The translations under genes were made by a program, and so were the position numbers. A DNA stretch of 11,906 nucleotides from JACDBE01 sp051002015 (GTDB taxonomy: Bacteria > Actinomycetota > Acidimicrobiia > Spongiisociales > UBA5794). The DNA is taken from assembly GCA_051002015.1 (NCBI GenBank), contig JBPCMS010000109.1:1-11906 (forward strand), given 5' to 3'. How positions within the stretch are numbered: position 1 is the first letter of the stretch; every line of letters starts with the position of its first letter. The notes below the pieces were generated by a model. The model searched no databases, was not told where the DNA came from, and worked only from the letters and a program-made list of their open reading frames with translations. Shown one piece after another: positions 4,506-11,857 of this stretch.

Positions 4506-6725
4506 ATGCTTAGTCCCGCGGCGCTCGCTCGCTCGAGCGCCCGTCACCCGTGGAGGACCGTGGTCGTATGGCTGGCGGGCCTCGTCGCCGCCGTTGCGTT
4601 GACCTCGGCCTTCCTCGGTGACGCCCTCACCACCTCCGCCGACTTCACCAACACCCCCGAGTCGGTGCGGGCACTCGAGCTCATCGAGGGATACCGGGGG
4701 CAGGCGACCGATACCGAGCTGGTCGTCGTCACCTCCCCCACCCTCGAGGTCGCCGATCCCGCCTACGCCGACTACGTCGCCAGGCTCCAGGCCGCCATCG
4801 AGGCCCTCGGCCCCGACACCGTGTCCCATGTGGGCAGCTTCCTCACCGAGGACGGCCCGGTCGCCGAGAGCGGCCGCGCCACCCTCCTCGCGGTGACCCT
4901 GTCGGGTACCGAGATCGATGTGACCGGCGAGCAGGCGACCACCCTCCACCAGGTCGTCGCCGGAACATCCGCTCCTGACGGCATCGGGGCCATGGTGACC
5001 GGACCGTCCACGCTGAGCAACGAGTTCAACGAGATCGCCGAGGAGGACCTGCGCACCGGGGAGTCGATCGGGGTGATCGTGGCCCTGCTGGTGCTCGTCT
5101 TCGTCTTCGGCACCGTCGCCGCCGGGGTGATCCCGATCGTCCTCGGGGTCGCCGCCATCGTCGTCGCCCTGGGGCTGGCCGCCCTGGTGGGCCTCGTCTT
5201 CGACCTGTCGTTCTTCGTCACCAACATGATCTCGATGATCGGCCTCGCCGTCGGCATCGACTACTCGCTGTTCGTCGTCTCCCGCTACCGCGAGGAGCGG
5301 GGTCGGGGTCTGGCCAAGATCGACGCCATCACCCACGCCGGGGCCACCGCCGGCCGTGCCGTTCTCTGGTCGGGACTGACCGTGGTCCTGGCCCTGGTGG
5401 GGATGCTGCTCCTGCCCAACACGATCTTCCGCAGCCTGGGGATCGGAGCGATCCTGGTCGTGATCGTCGCCGTGGCAGCGTCGATGACGCTGCTCCCGGC
5501 GGTGCTGTCGCTGATGGGCGAGAAGGTGGATGCGCTCCGCATCCGGGGCCGCAGCGCCCGCTCCCGGGAGCGTCAGGGCCGGTTCTGGGACCGCATCACC
5601 CATGCCGTCATGGACCGCCCGGTGATCAGCCTGGTGGTGGCGGGGGGAGTCCTGGTGGTGCTGGCCCTCCCCTACTTCTCAATCACCACCGGGTTCGCCG
5701 GGGTGTCCACCCTGCCCGACGAGATCGAGTCGAAGCAGGCGTTCATCATCCTCGAGGAGGAGTTCTCGGGCGGTTTGGGGTCGCCGGTCGAGATCGTCGT
5801 CGATGGAGCGATCACCGCCGAGGTGGACCGGGCGATCGCCGCCCTCCAGACCCGACTGGCCACGCTGCCCGCCTTCGGTGGGTCCACCGTGGATGTGGCG
5901 GCTGCCGACGACCTCGCCATCGTCTCGGCGCCGCTCAACGGAGACATCAACTCGGACGCCTCCCTCGGCGCGGTGCGTAGCCTGCGCGCCGACATCGTCC
6001 CGGCAACATTCGCCGGGACCGGGGTCGAGGTACTGGTGGGTGGGGAGACCGCGGTCACGGTCGACTTCGTCGGCCAGACCGACACCTACACCCCGATCGT
6101 GTTCGCCTTCGTCCTGGCTCTCTCGTTCCTGCTGCTCACCGTGGCCTTCCGATCGGTGGTGATCCCGGTGAAGGCGATCCTCCTCAACCTGCTGTCGGTG
6201 GGCGCCGCCTACGGCATGGTGGTGGCCTTCTTCCAGCAGGGGGTCGGCCCCGAGTGGGTGAAGTCGATCGCCGGTGGACTGGGCTTCGACCAGGTCGAGG
6301 CCATCGAGGCGTGGCTGCCCCTGTTCCTGTTCTCGGTGCTGTTCGGGCTGTCGATGGATTACCACGTGTTCCTGCTCAGCCGGATCCGGGAGCAGTTCGA
6401 CCGCACCGGCGACAACACCGCGTCGGTCGCCTATGGGCTGCGCACCACCGGGGCCGTGATCACCGGGGCGGCGGCGATCATGGTCGCCGTTTTCGCCGGG
6501 TTCGCCGCCGGGCGGCTGGTGTCGTTCCAGCAGATGGGCTTCGGGCTGGCCGTGGCCGTCCTCCTCGACGCCACCATCGTCAGGACCGTGCTGGTGCCGG
6601 CGTCGATGAAGCTTCTGGGCGAGCGCAACTGGTATCTGCCGAGCTGGCTGCAGTGGCTCCCCCACCTGGAGATCGAGGGTCGTCCCGAGCCGATCGAGGA
6701 GACGGGCGACCTGGTCGGGGTCTGA
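4506..6725 (+). CDS. MMPL/RND-family membrane transporter
   Basis: 739 residues with the duplicated MMPL layout. TM1 is at ~17-38, followed by a periplasmic loop to ~185. A block of five or so membrane helices runs from ~187 to 335 and includes the proton-relay motif GIDYSLFVVSRYREE (G250-I251-D252-Y253). TM7 is at ~373-390, followed by a second loop to ~528. A second helix block runs from ~529 to 705, with the matching motif GLSMDYHVFLLSRIREQ (M617-D618-Y619). Members export lipids, siderophores or drugs using the proton gradient; the substrate is unknown here. The ATG at 4506 has AGGGAG 9 nt upstream. An in-frame extension far upstream would run through the tetR gene and the promoter and is not credible. 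Control by the divergent TetR is inferred from layout and operator-like repeats. A 10-bp hairpin follows the stop. Confidence 0.95.
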   Translation: MLSPAALARSSARHPWRTVVVWLAGLVAAVALTSAFLGDALTTSADFTNTPESVRALELIEGYRGQATDTELVVVTSPTLEVADPAYADYVARLQAAIEALGPDTVSHVGSFLTEDGPVAESGRATLLAVTLSGTEIDVTGEQATTLHQVVAGTSAPDGIGAMVTGPSTLSNEFNEIAEEDLRTGESIGVIVALLVLVFVFGTVAAGVIPIVLGVAAIVVALGLAALVGLVFDLSFFVTNMISMIGLAVGIDYSLFVVSRYREERGRGLAKIDAITHAGATAGRAVLWSGLTVVLALVGMLLLPNTIFRSLGIGAILVVIVAVAASMTLLPAVLSLMGEKVDALRIRGRSARSRERQGRFWDRITHAVMDRPVISLVVAGGVLVVLALPYFSITTGFAGVSTLPDEIESKQAFIILEEEFSGGLGSPVEIVVDGAITAEVDRAIAALQTRLATLPAFGGSTVDVAAADDLAIVSAPLNGDINSDASLGAVRSLRADIVPATFAGTGVEVLVGGETAVTVDFVGQTDTYTPIVFAFVLALSFLLLTVAFRSVVIPVKAILLNLLSVGAAYGMVVAFFQQGVGPEWVKSIAGGLGFDQVEAIEAWLPLFLFSVLFGLSMDYHVFLLSRIREQFDRTGDNTASVAYGLRTTGAVITGAAAIMVAVFAGFAAGRLVSFQQMGFGLAVAVLLDATIVRTVLVPASMKLLGERNWYLPSWLQWLPHLEIEGRPEPIEETGDLVGV

Positions 6726-6738
6726 CCTCACGTGGGTC

Positions 6739-6773
6739 CGGTCCGAGGGGCGCCCCGGCGTCCCCTCGGACTG
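6739..6773 (+). terminator. Hairpin terminator after the MMPL gene
   Basis: GTCCGAGGGG (6741-6750), an 11-nt loop, CCCCTCGGAC (6762-6771): a perfect 10-bp stem, extendable by a G-T and a C-G pair at its base. It begins 13 bp after the stop codon. There is no U-tract. It separates the transporter from the next plus-strand gene. Confidence 0.72.
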
Positions 6774-6815
6774 GCCCTCCTCGGCGGCTCGGGCCGGGCG
6801 ATCACCCTCCCCCGC

Positions 6816-6821
6816 TAGGTT
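6816..6821 (+). promoter_or_regulatory. -10 element of a candidate leaderless promoter for the exonuclease gene
   Basis: TAGGTT (TAnnnT) lies 6 nt before the ATG at 6828. There is no Shine-Dalgarno-like sequence well placed in between, only GGGCGG. No clear -35 is visible. The arrangement matches leaderless actinobacterial starts. Confidence 0.5.
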
Positions 6822-6827
6822 GGGCGG

Positions 6828-7722
6828 ATGCGGGTAGCCACCTGGAACGTCAACTCGCTCAGGGCCCGCCTCGAGGCGGTGGAGCGATGGTTGGAGCGGG
6901 CCGCCCCCGACATCCTGCTGCTCCAGGAGACCAAGCTGGCCGACGAGGACGTGCCCGGGCTGCTCTTCGGTATGGCCGGTTACGAGCTGGCCCATCATGG
7001 CGAGGGGCGGTGGAACGGGGTGGCGATCGCCAGCCGGGTCGGCATCGGCGAGGTGGTCACCAACTTCGGCGACGGGCCGGTCCGTGACAGCCGATCCGCC
7101 GGGGGAAACGAGGAGGACTTCAACCCGTTCGACGAGGCGCGGATGATCGGCGCCTTGTGCGGGGGCATCCGAGTGGTCAGCCTCTACGCCCCCAACGGCC
7201 GTGTCGTCGGTTCAACCCTTCTACCGGGGCAAGCTCCGCTGGTTCGACCGGCTGCATCGGTGGGTGACCGAGACGTGCTCGCCCGATCAGCCGTTGATCC
7301 TGGGCGGGGACCTCAACGCCACCCCGAGCGACGAGGACGTGTGGGATCCGGACGCCGCCCATGGTGGCACCCATGTCTCGCCCGAGGAGCGCGCCGCACT
7401 GGCCCGACTCCGCGACTGGGGGCTGGTCGACGCCTTTCGGGCCCACCGGTCCGAGCCGGGCCGGTTCTCGTGGTGGGACTACCGGGCGGGCATGTTCCAT
7501 CGCAACCAGGGCATGCGCATCGATCTGCTCTACGTCACCGAGCCGGTGGCCGGCCGGGTCAGGTGGGCCGAGATCGATCGGGAGGCTCGGAAGGGACCGC
7601 CTACGCCGTCGGACCATGCACCCTTGGTGATCGATCTCGACCAGCTGGGGAAGCCGTTCGACGCCGGATGGGAAGCAGCCATGGTGCGGATCGAGGCCCG
7701 GGTGGGGCGCAAGAACGCTTGA
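6828..7722 (+). pseudogene. xthA: Exodeoxyribonuclease III (AP endonuclease), interrupted by a one-base frameshift
   Basis: The first 129 codons (6828-7214) and the last 168 (7216-7719) encode the two parts of one ExoIII protein in different frames. Part one has MRVATWNVNSLRARL (N7), LLQETK (E34) and VVSLYAPNGRVVGS (Y120). Part two continues PFYRGKLRWFDRL, then GGDLNATPSDEDVW, GMRIDLLYV and the catalytic SDHAPLVIDL. Dropping one A from the AA at 7214-7215 restores VGS-PFYRGKL with normal family spacing and a 297-residue protein. ExoIII removes 3' blocks and cuts at abasic sites in DNA repair. All catalytic motifs survive, so this is either a very young lesion or a sequencing or assembly error. 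A further short start at 7201 would only give the C-terminal fragment. Confidence 0.88.
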
Positions 7723-7730
7723 ACACCTGA

Positions 7731-7755
7731 CCGGACCTCGGCTCGGTCGTGAGGT
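7731..7755. repeat. Left copy of a 24-25 bp direct repeat flanking the repeat block
   Basis: Aligned with 7894-7917, 23 of 25 positions match (one substitution, one extra G). It has an internal ACCTC...GAGGT inverted repeat. It begins 8 bp after the exonuclease stop. The right copy is the 3' end of the ATPase gene, so this copy looks like a duplication of that end. Confidence 0.75.
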
Positions 7756-7756
7756 G

Positions 7757-7811
7757 GTGGCGAACTTTGAGCGCCTCACCCCGCCGAGCAGCGTCACTCG
7801 GCTCAAAGTTG
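7757..7811. repeat. 55-nt palindromic repeat, copy 1
   Basis: The unit holds a perfect 10-bp inverted repeat, AACTTTGAGC (7763-7772) and GCTCAAAGTT (7801-7810), around a 28-nt loop. The loop has a small CGAG...CTCG hairpin inside. It lies between two convergent genes and could act as a terminator for both. It recurs almost identically 73 bp downstream. Confidence 0.8.
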
Positions 7812-7829
7812 GGGAGGTCGCCCCTTCTC

Positions 7830-7883
7830 GTGGCGAACTTTGAGCGCCTCACACCGCCGAGCAGCGTCACTCGCTCAAAGTTT
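7830..7883. repeat. 55-nt palindromic repeat, copy 2
   Basis: It matches copy 1 except for one substitution (C to A at 7852) and one lost G in the loop. Its 10-bp arms are 7836-7845 and 7873-7882. The two copies are separated by 18 nt of unrelated sequence. Confidence 0.8.
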
Positions 7884-7893
7884 GAGGGTCGAC

Positions 7894-7917
7894 CCGGACC
7901 TCAGCTCGGTCTGAGGT
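7894..7917. repeat. Right copy of the direct repeat; forms a hairpin over the ATPase stop codon
   Basis: This copy contains the TGA stop (7903-7901) and the last codons of the P-type ATPase gene. GACCTCA (7897-7903) and TGAGGTC (7912-7918) give a 7-bp stem with an 8-nt loop, a possible terminator for the minus strand. Confidence 0.7.
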
Positions 7918-9979
7918 CGAGGCGGCGCAGCAGCTGGGCGTTGAGGGCGACGATCACGGTCGATGCGCTCATCAGCACCGCGGCGGCGGCCGGGGGAAGC
8001 ACGACGCCGGCCCAGGCCATGGCCCCGGCGGCGAGCGGGATGGCGACGACGTTGTATCCGGTCGCCCACGCCAGGTTCTGCATCATTTTGCGGTACCCGG
8101 CCTCGGACAGCCGGCGGACGCCGACCACACCGCGGGGGTCGTCGGAGGCGAGCACCACTCCGGCCGACTCGATGGCCACGTCGGTACCGGCCCCGATGGC
8201 GATCCCGACGTCGGCCTGGGCCAGGGCGGGGGCGTCGTTGACACCGTCGCCGACCATCGCCACCCGCAGACCCCGCGCCTGCAGCTCGGCCACCTTGGCG
8301 TGCTTGTCCTCGGGCAGCACCTCGGCCATCACCTCGTCGATGCCCAGCTCGGCGCCAACCGCCCCGGCCACTTGGTGGGCGTCGCCGGTGATCATCGCCA
8401 CCTCGACCCCGAGCCGGTGGAGCTGGTCGACCGCCTGGCGCGACTCCGGCCGCACCTCGTCCTCCAGCGACAGCGCCCCGAGCACCATGCCGTCGCCGAG
8501 CACGTAGAGGACCGAGGCACCGCGGTCACGCCAGGCCACGGTGCGCTCCCGCAGTGGTTCCGGCTCGGCCAGGCTACGGTCGCGCAGCAGGCCGGGACCG
8601 CCCACCGCAACGGCGACCCCGTCTACGATGGCCTCGACGCCCCTGCCGCTCATCGCCCGGAACCCGGTGGCATCGGGCACCGGGCCTCGATCCGAGGCGG
8701 CGGCGACGATTGCCCTGGCCACCGGATGCTCCGAGTCGGATTCGACCGCGGCCGCCCGGGTGAGCAGGTGGTCGTCGTCCCCATCCACCGCGGCAACGTC
8801 CCGCACCACGTGGCTACCCCTGGTGAGGGTCCCGGTCTTGTCGAACAGGACGATGTCGACGGTCCGCATCCGCTCCAGGGCGAGCCGGTCCTTGACCAGG
8901 ATGCCGTTACGGGCGGCCATCCCCGTGGAGATGGCGATCACCAATGGGATGGCCAGCCCGAGCGCATGGGGACAGGCGATCACCAGCACCGCCACACTGC
9001 GCACCACGGCCTGGTCGGGTTGGCTGGCCAGTAGCCAGGCGACGGTGGTGACGGCGGCGGCGGCGATGGCCACATAGAACAGGACGGCGGCGGCGCGGTC
9101 GGCCAGAACCTGGGCCGCCGACCGCGACTCCTGGGCCTGAGCCACCAGGCGCTGGATCCCGGCCAGGGCGGTGTCCTCGCCGACGGCGGTGACCCGGAGC
9201 CGGACCGCCGAGTCGGTGGCGACGGTGCCGGCCACCAGCGTGTCACCCGGCCCCTTGGCCACGGGGCGGGACTCGCCGGTGACCATCGATTCGTCGATCT
9301 CGGCTCCGCCCTCCACAACCGACCCGTCGGCGGGCACCCGACCCCCGGGACGCACCAGGACGAGATCGCCCACCACCAGGTCGGCGATCGGAACCGTCTC
9401 GCTGCCCCCCTCCGTTACCCGCTCGGCGTTGTCGGGGAGCAGTTCGGCCAACGCCTGCAATGCCCCTCTCGCCTGGCCGATGGCCCGCATCTCCATCCAA
9501 TGGCCCAGCAGCATGATTGTGATCAGGGCGGCGAGCTCCCACCAGAACTCGAGGTCGAACCAACCCAGGGTGGTGGCCGCCGAGGCGACGAAGGCGACCG
9601 TGATCGCCATCCCGATCAGCAGCATCATCCCCGGTTGGCGGTCGCCGGCCTCCTGCACCGCGCCCTTCAGGAAGGGTGACCCTCCGTAGATGAAGATGGC
9701 GGTGCCCAGCACCGGGGCCAGCCAGTCGGATCCGGGAAAGTCGGGGGCGATGTAGCCGAACCACTCTTGGATCATCTCGCTGTAGAAGACAACCGGGATG
9801 GTCAGGGCGAGCGAGAGCCAGAACCGGTCGCGGAACATCGCAACGCTGTGCCCGGCGTGCTTGTCGTGCCCCCCGTCGTGGTCGCCGTCGCCGTCGTGCC
9901 GGGAAGCGGGCATGGTCGCGATCGGCGGAGAATCTCCCGGGCCAGGCGAATGGGTGTGGTGATCATCATGGTGCGTCAT
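7901..9979 (-). CDS. copB: CPH-type heavy-metal P1B ATPase (CopB-like Cu/Ag exporter)
   Basis: 692 residues. The N-terminal ~45 are rich in His, Asp and Gly (MTHHDDHHTH, later HDGDGDHDGGHDKHAGH) and likely bind metal; there is no CxxC domain. Membrane helices begin near 53. Actuator domain: TGES at 234-237. The ion-path motif in the sixth helix is C336-P337-H338 (ACPHALGLAIP). Then come the phosphorylation site D380-KTGT, the nucleotide-domain HP at 418-419, and MVGDGVNDAPALAQADVG. The last two helices carry NLAWATGYNVVAIPLAAG and MSASTVIVALNAQLLRR. CPH together with the YN and MS-ST motifs marks the P1B-3 group, known for Cu/Ag export from the cytoplasm. The ATG at 9979 has AGGAGG 4 nt upstream. 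No metal regulator or chaperone gene adjoins it; it is divergent from the molybdenum enzyme gene across 182 bp. Confidence 0.95.
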   Translation of the reverse strand: MTHHDDHHTHSPGPGDSPPIATMPASRHDGDGDHDGGHDKHAGHSVAMFRDRFWLSLALTIPVVFYSEMIQEWFGYIAPDFPGSDWLAPVLGTAIFIYGGSPFLKGAVQEAGDRQPGMMLLIGMAITVAFVASAATTLGWFDLEFWWELAALITIMLLGHWMEMRAIGQARGALQALAELLPDNAERVTEGGSETVPIADLVVGDLVLVRPGGRVPADGSVVEGGAEIDESMVTGESRPVAKGPGDTLVAGTVATDSAVRLRVTAVGEDTALAGIQRLVAQAQESRSAAQVLADRAAAVLFYVAIAAAAVTTVAWLLASQPDQAVVRSVAVLVIACPHALGLAIPLVIAISTGMAARNGILVKDRLALERMRTVDIVLFDKTGTLTRGSHVVRDVAAVDGDDDHLLTRAAAVESDSEHPVARAIVAAASDRGPVPDATGFRAMSGRGVEAIVDGVAVAVGGPGLLRDRSLAEPEPLRERTVAWRDRGASVLYVLGDGMVLGALSLEDEVRPESRQAVDQLHRLGVEVAMITGDAHQVAGAVGAELGIDEVMAEVLPEDKHAKVAELQARGLRVAMVGDGVNDAPALAQADVGIAIGAGTDVAIESAGVVLASDDPRGVVGVRRLSEAGYRKMMQNLAWATGYNVVAIPLAAGAMAWAGVVLPPAAAAVLMSASTVIVALNAQLLRRLDLRPS

Positions 9980-10117
9980 GGCGCCTCCTCGACCTCGACG
10001 GGACTCGGGTCGTGTGCGGATCTGTATGGCCCGCCCCCCGGTGCAATGCCCGGGGACCGGACCGCATTCCCACCCGGAATCGGCCACGGATCTCCCCGGC
10101 GTTCTCCTACCCGGCCA

Positions 10118-10126
10118 TGCGATAAT
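10118..10126 (+). promoter_or_regulatory. Extended -10 promoter element for the sulfite-oxidase-like gene
   Basis: TGC-GATAAT (10118-10126) is a good extended -10, 35 nt before the ATG at 10162; GGAGG at 10152-10156 is the ribosome binding site. No clear -35 is seen. The rest of the 182-bp divergent region is GC-rich, and no convincing promoter was found for the ATPase direction. Confidence 0.5.
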
Positions 10127-10161
10127 CGAAGCGCCGTTGCGCCGCCCTCACGGAGGCACCG

Positions 10162-11262
10162 ATGCCGATCCCCGTCGCTCCGTCCCAGCCGTCTGCCGAC
10201 GAGTCGATCAGCCGGTCCGAGCTGGCGCTGGCCACCCGCAACCACGGGATGCCGCTGGAGGCGATGCGCTGGGACCTCACCCCGCCCGGCCTCCACTACC
10301 TGCTGATCCACTACGACGTGCCCCTCATCGACCCCGGCCGGTGGCGCCTCGAGGTCGGAGGCGCCGTCCGCAATCCGCTGACCATCGACCTCGACGGGCT
10401 GCTGGAGCGGCCCCGGGTCGGCGTGACCACCACCATGGAGTGCGCCGGCAACGGGCGGGCGCTGTTCAGCCCCCGGGCGATCTCCCAGCCGTGGCTGCTC
10501 GAAGCCGTGGGGACCGCCGCCTGGACCGGCGCCGCCCTGTCCGATCTCCTCGAAGCGGCCGGTCTCGAGGACGACGCCGTCGACCTGGTGTTCACCGGCG
10601 CCGACCGGGGGTTCGAGGGGGGAATCATGCAGAGCTACCAGCGGGGGTTGACCCGGACCGAGGCCGTGGGGTCGGGTGCCGTCCTCGCCTACGAGATGAA
10701 CGGATCCCCTCTCCCGCCGCAACATGGGTACCCGGTCCGGCTGGTCGTCCCCGGCTGGTACGGGATGACCAACGTCAAGTGGCTCACGGGGATCACCGGG
10801 GTCACCGAACCCCACCGCGGATACCAGAACGCCACCGCCTACCGCATGCGGGCGCACCCCTACGAGCCCGGTACCCCGGTGACCCGCATCGTGCCCCGGT
10901 CGCTCATGGTCCCGCCCGGGGTGCCCGACTTCTTCACGCGGCACCGGATCGTCGGCACCGGGCCGTGCCTGCTGGAGGGGAGGGCGTGGTCGGGATGGGG
11001 GCCGATCGAGGCGGTCGAGGTCAGCGTCGACGGCGGCGACACCTGGCACGACGCCGACCTCGATCCGGCGCCGGCCCACCCCCATGCCTGGCGCCGCTTC
11101 GGCTTCACCTGGTCGCCATCGACCGGCGACCACGAGCTGCGCAGCCGCTGCCGTGACGCCGCAGGGCATACCCAGCCCGACGTGGCCGAATGGAACGTCG
11201 GCGGCTACGGCAACAATGGGGTGCAACGCATCATGGTCACCGTGATCGACACCGAGAGGTAG
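10162..11262 (+). CDS. Sulfite-oxidase-family molybdopterin oxidoreductase, apparently cytosolic
   Basis: 366 residues. Residues ~45-220 are the Mo-cofactor domain, with the molybdenum-binding cysteine C94 in TTMECAGNGRALF, WTGAALSDLLEAAG, GADRGFEGG, and YEMNGSPLPPQHGYPVRLV followed by VPGWYGMTNVKWL. Residues ~235-366 are the dimerisation domain (GRAWSGWGPIEAVEVSVDGG, DTWHDADL). There is no haem domain and no Tat or Sec signal: the protein starts MPIPVAPSQPSADES, and an in-frame TAA at 10123 rules out a longer start. This resembles the plant-type sulfite oxidase layout. Likely reaction: oxidation of sulfite or a related substrate; the electron acceptor is unknown. GGAGG lies 5 nt before the ATG. 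The PfpI-family gene follows after 6 bp, so the two are probably one operon. Confidence 0.93.
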   Translation: MPIPVAPSQPSADESISRSELALATRNHGMPLEAMRWDLTPPGLHYLLIHYDVPLIDPGRWRLEVGGAVRNPLTIDLDGLLERPRVGVTTTMECAGNGRALFSPRAISQPWLLEAVGTAAWTGAALSDLLEAAGLEDDAVDLVFTGADRGFEGGIMQSYQRGLTRTEAVGSGAVLAYEMNGSPLPPQHGYPVRLVVPGWYGMTNVKWLTGITGVTEPHRGYQNATAYRMRAHPYEPGTPVTRIVPRSLMVPPGVPDFFTRHRIVGTGPCLLEGRAWSGWGPIEAVEVSVDGGDTWHDADLDPAPAHPHAWRRFGFTWSPSTGDHELRSRCRDAAGHTQPDVAEWNVGGYGNNGVQRIMVTVIDTER

Positions 11263-11268
11263 GGAGCC

Positions 11269-11826
11269 ATGCCGGAGAGGATCACCGAACCGGGGCCGCT
11301 CGACGGGATGAGGGTCGCCGTGCTCGTGGACGACGGGGTCGAGGACCTCGAGTACTGGGTCTCGGTGATGAGGCTCCAGGAGGCCGGGGCCGTGGTCACC
11401 TCGGTGGGAACCTCGCTCGACGAGGTCACCGGCAAGCATGGCCTGCACGCCAGGGCCAAGGCTTTGGCGGCCGACATCGACCCAGACGAGGTCGACGGGC
11501 TGGTCATCCCCGGTGGATGGGCGCCCGACAGGCTGCGCCGCAGCGCCGACATCACCGGTCTGGTACGGGCGGTGCACGATGCCGATAGGCCGATTGGCAT
11601 CATCTGCCACGGTGGGCTGGTCGCCATCTCGGCGGGGATCATCCGCCGGGACGGTCCGGTCACCGGCTCGCTCGGGATCAAGGACGACCTCGTCAACGCC
11701 GGCGGCACCTGGGTGGACGAGCCCGCATTCCGCGACGGCAACCTGGTGTGGGGTCGGGTGGTCGACGACATCCCCGCCTTCAACCGCGAGATGGTCGCCC
11801 TCTTCACCAGATCCCGGACCGGCTGA
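11269..11826 (+). CDS. DJ-1/PfpI family protein
   Basis: 185 residues in a single class I glutamine-amidotransferase-like fold. Seen: VAVLVDDGVEDLEYW with the conserved acidic E25, VDGLVIPGGWAPDRLRR, the nucleophile elbow IGIICHGGLVAISAG with C113-H114, and a C-terminal strand region around NLVWGRVVDD. PfpI-type members have been described as stress-linked deglycases, proteases or chaperones; the activity here is not decidable from sequence. The ATG is 6 bp after the stop of the molybdenum enzyme gene, and the RBS AGGGAG overlaps that stop (TAGGGAG), so the genes are co-transcribed and probably coupled. It is followed by a cluster of hairpins. Confidence 0.93.
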   Translation: MPERITEPGPLDGMRVAVLVDDGVEDLEYWVSVMRLQEAGAVVTSVGTSLDEVTGKHGLHARAKALAADIDPDEVDGLVIPGGWAPDRLRRSADITGLVRAVHDADRPIGIICHGGLVAISAGIIRRDGPVTGSLGIKDDLVNAGGTWVDEPAFRDGNLVWGRVVDDIPAFNREMVALFTRSRTG

Positions 11827-11833
11827 ACCGTTT

Positions 11834-11857
11834 CCCCTCCCCCCAATGGGGGAGGGG
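11834..11857. terminator. C/G-rich palindromic hairpin after the PfpI gene
   Basis: CCCCTCCCCC (11834-11843), loop CAAT, GGGGGAGGGG (11848-11857): a perfect 10-bp stem starting 8 bp after the stop. It is followed directly by TGGCT-G-AGCCA (11858-11868) and CGCC-GCA-GGCG (11871-11881). The first stem is related to the palindrome at 1060-1079. It is likely a dispersed palindromic element doubling as a terminator. Confidence 0.65.

Noticed and set aside
4452..6998. Long minus-strand open frames opposite the MMPL gene.
   Set aside because: They are Asp/Gly/Glu/His-rich shadow translations without domains, opposite a well-defined transporter.
7201..7722. The 3' part of the exonuclease as an independent gene starting with GTG at 7201.
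   Set aside because: It lacks the N-terminal catalytic residues and has no RBS; its sequence continues the ExoIII fold of the upstream frame, so it is the second half of a frameshifted gene.
7757..7883. Two regularly spaced repeats reminiscent of a minimal CRISPR array.
   Set aside because: There are only two 55-nt units with an 18-nt spacer, no cas genes, and the units are strong palindromes between convergent genes, which fits terminators or a palindromic element better.
10036..10055. CCCCGG-N8-CCGGGG inverted repeat in the copB/sulfite-oxidase divergent region, considered as a copper-regulator site.
   Set aside because: It is short, pure G/C in a GC-rich region and not placed against a recognisable promoter; chance is a sufficient explanation.
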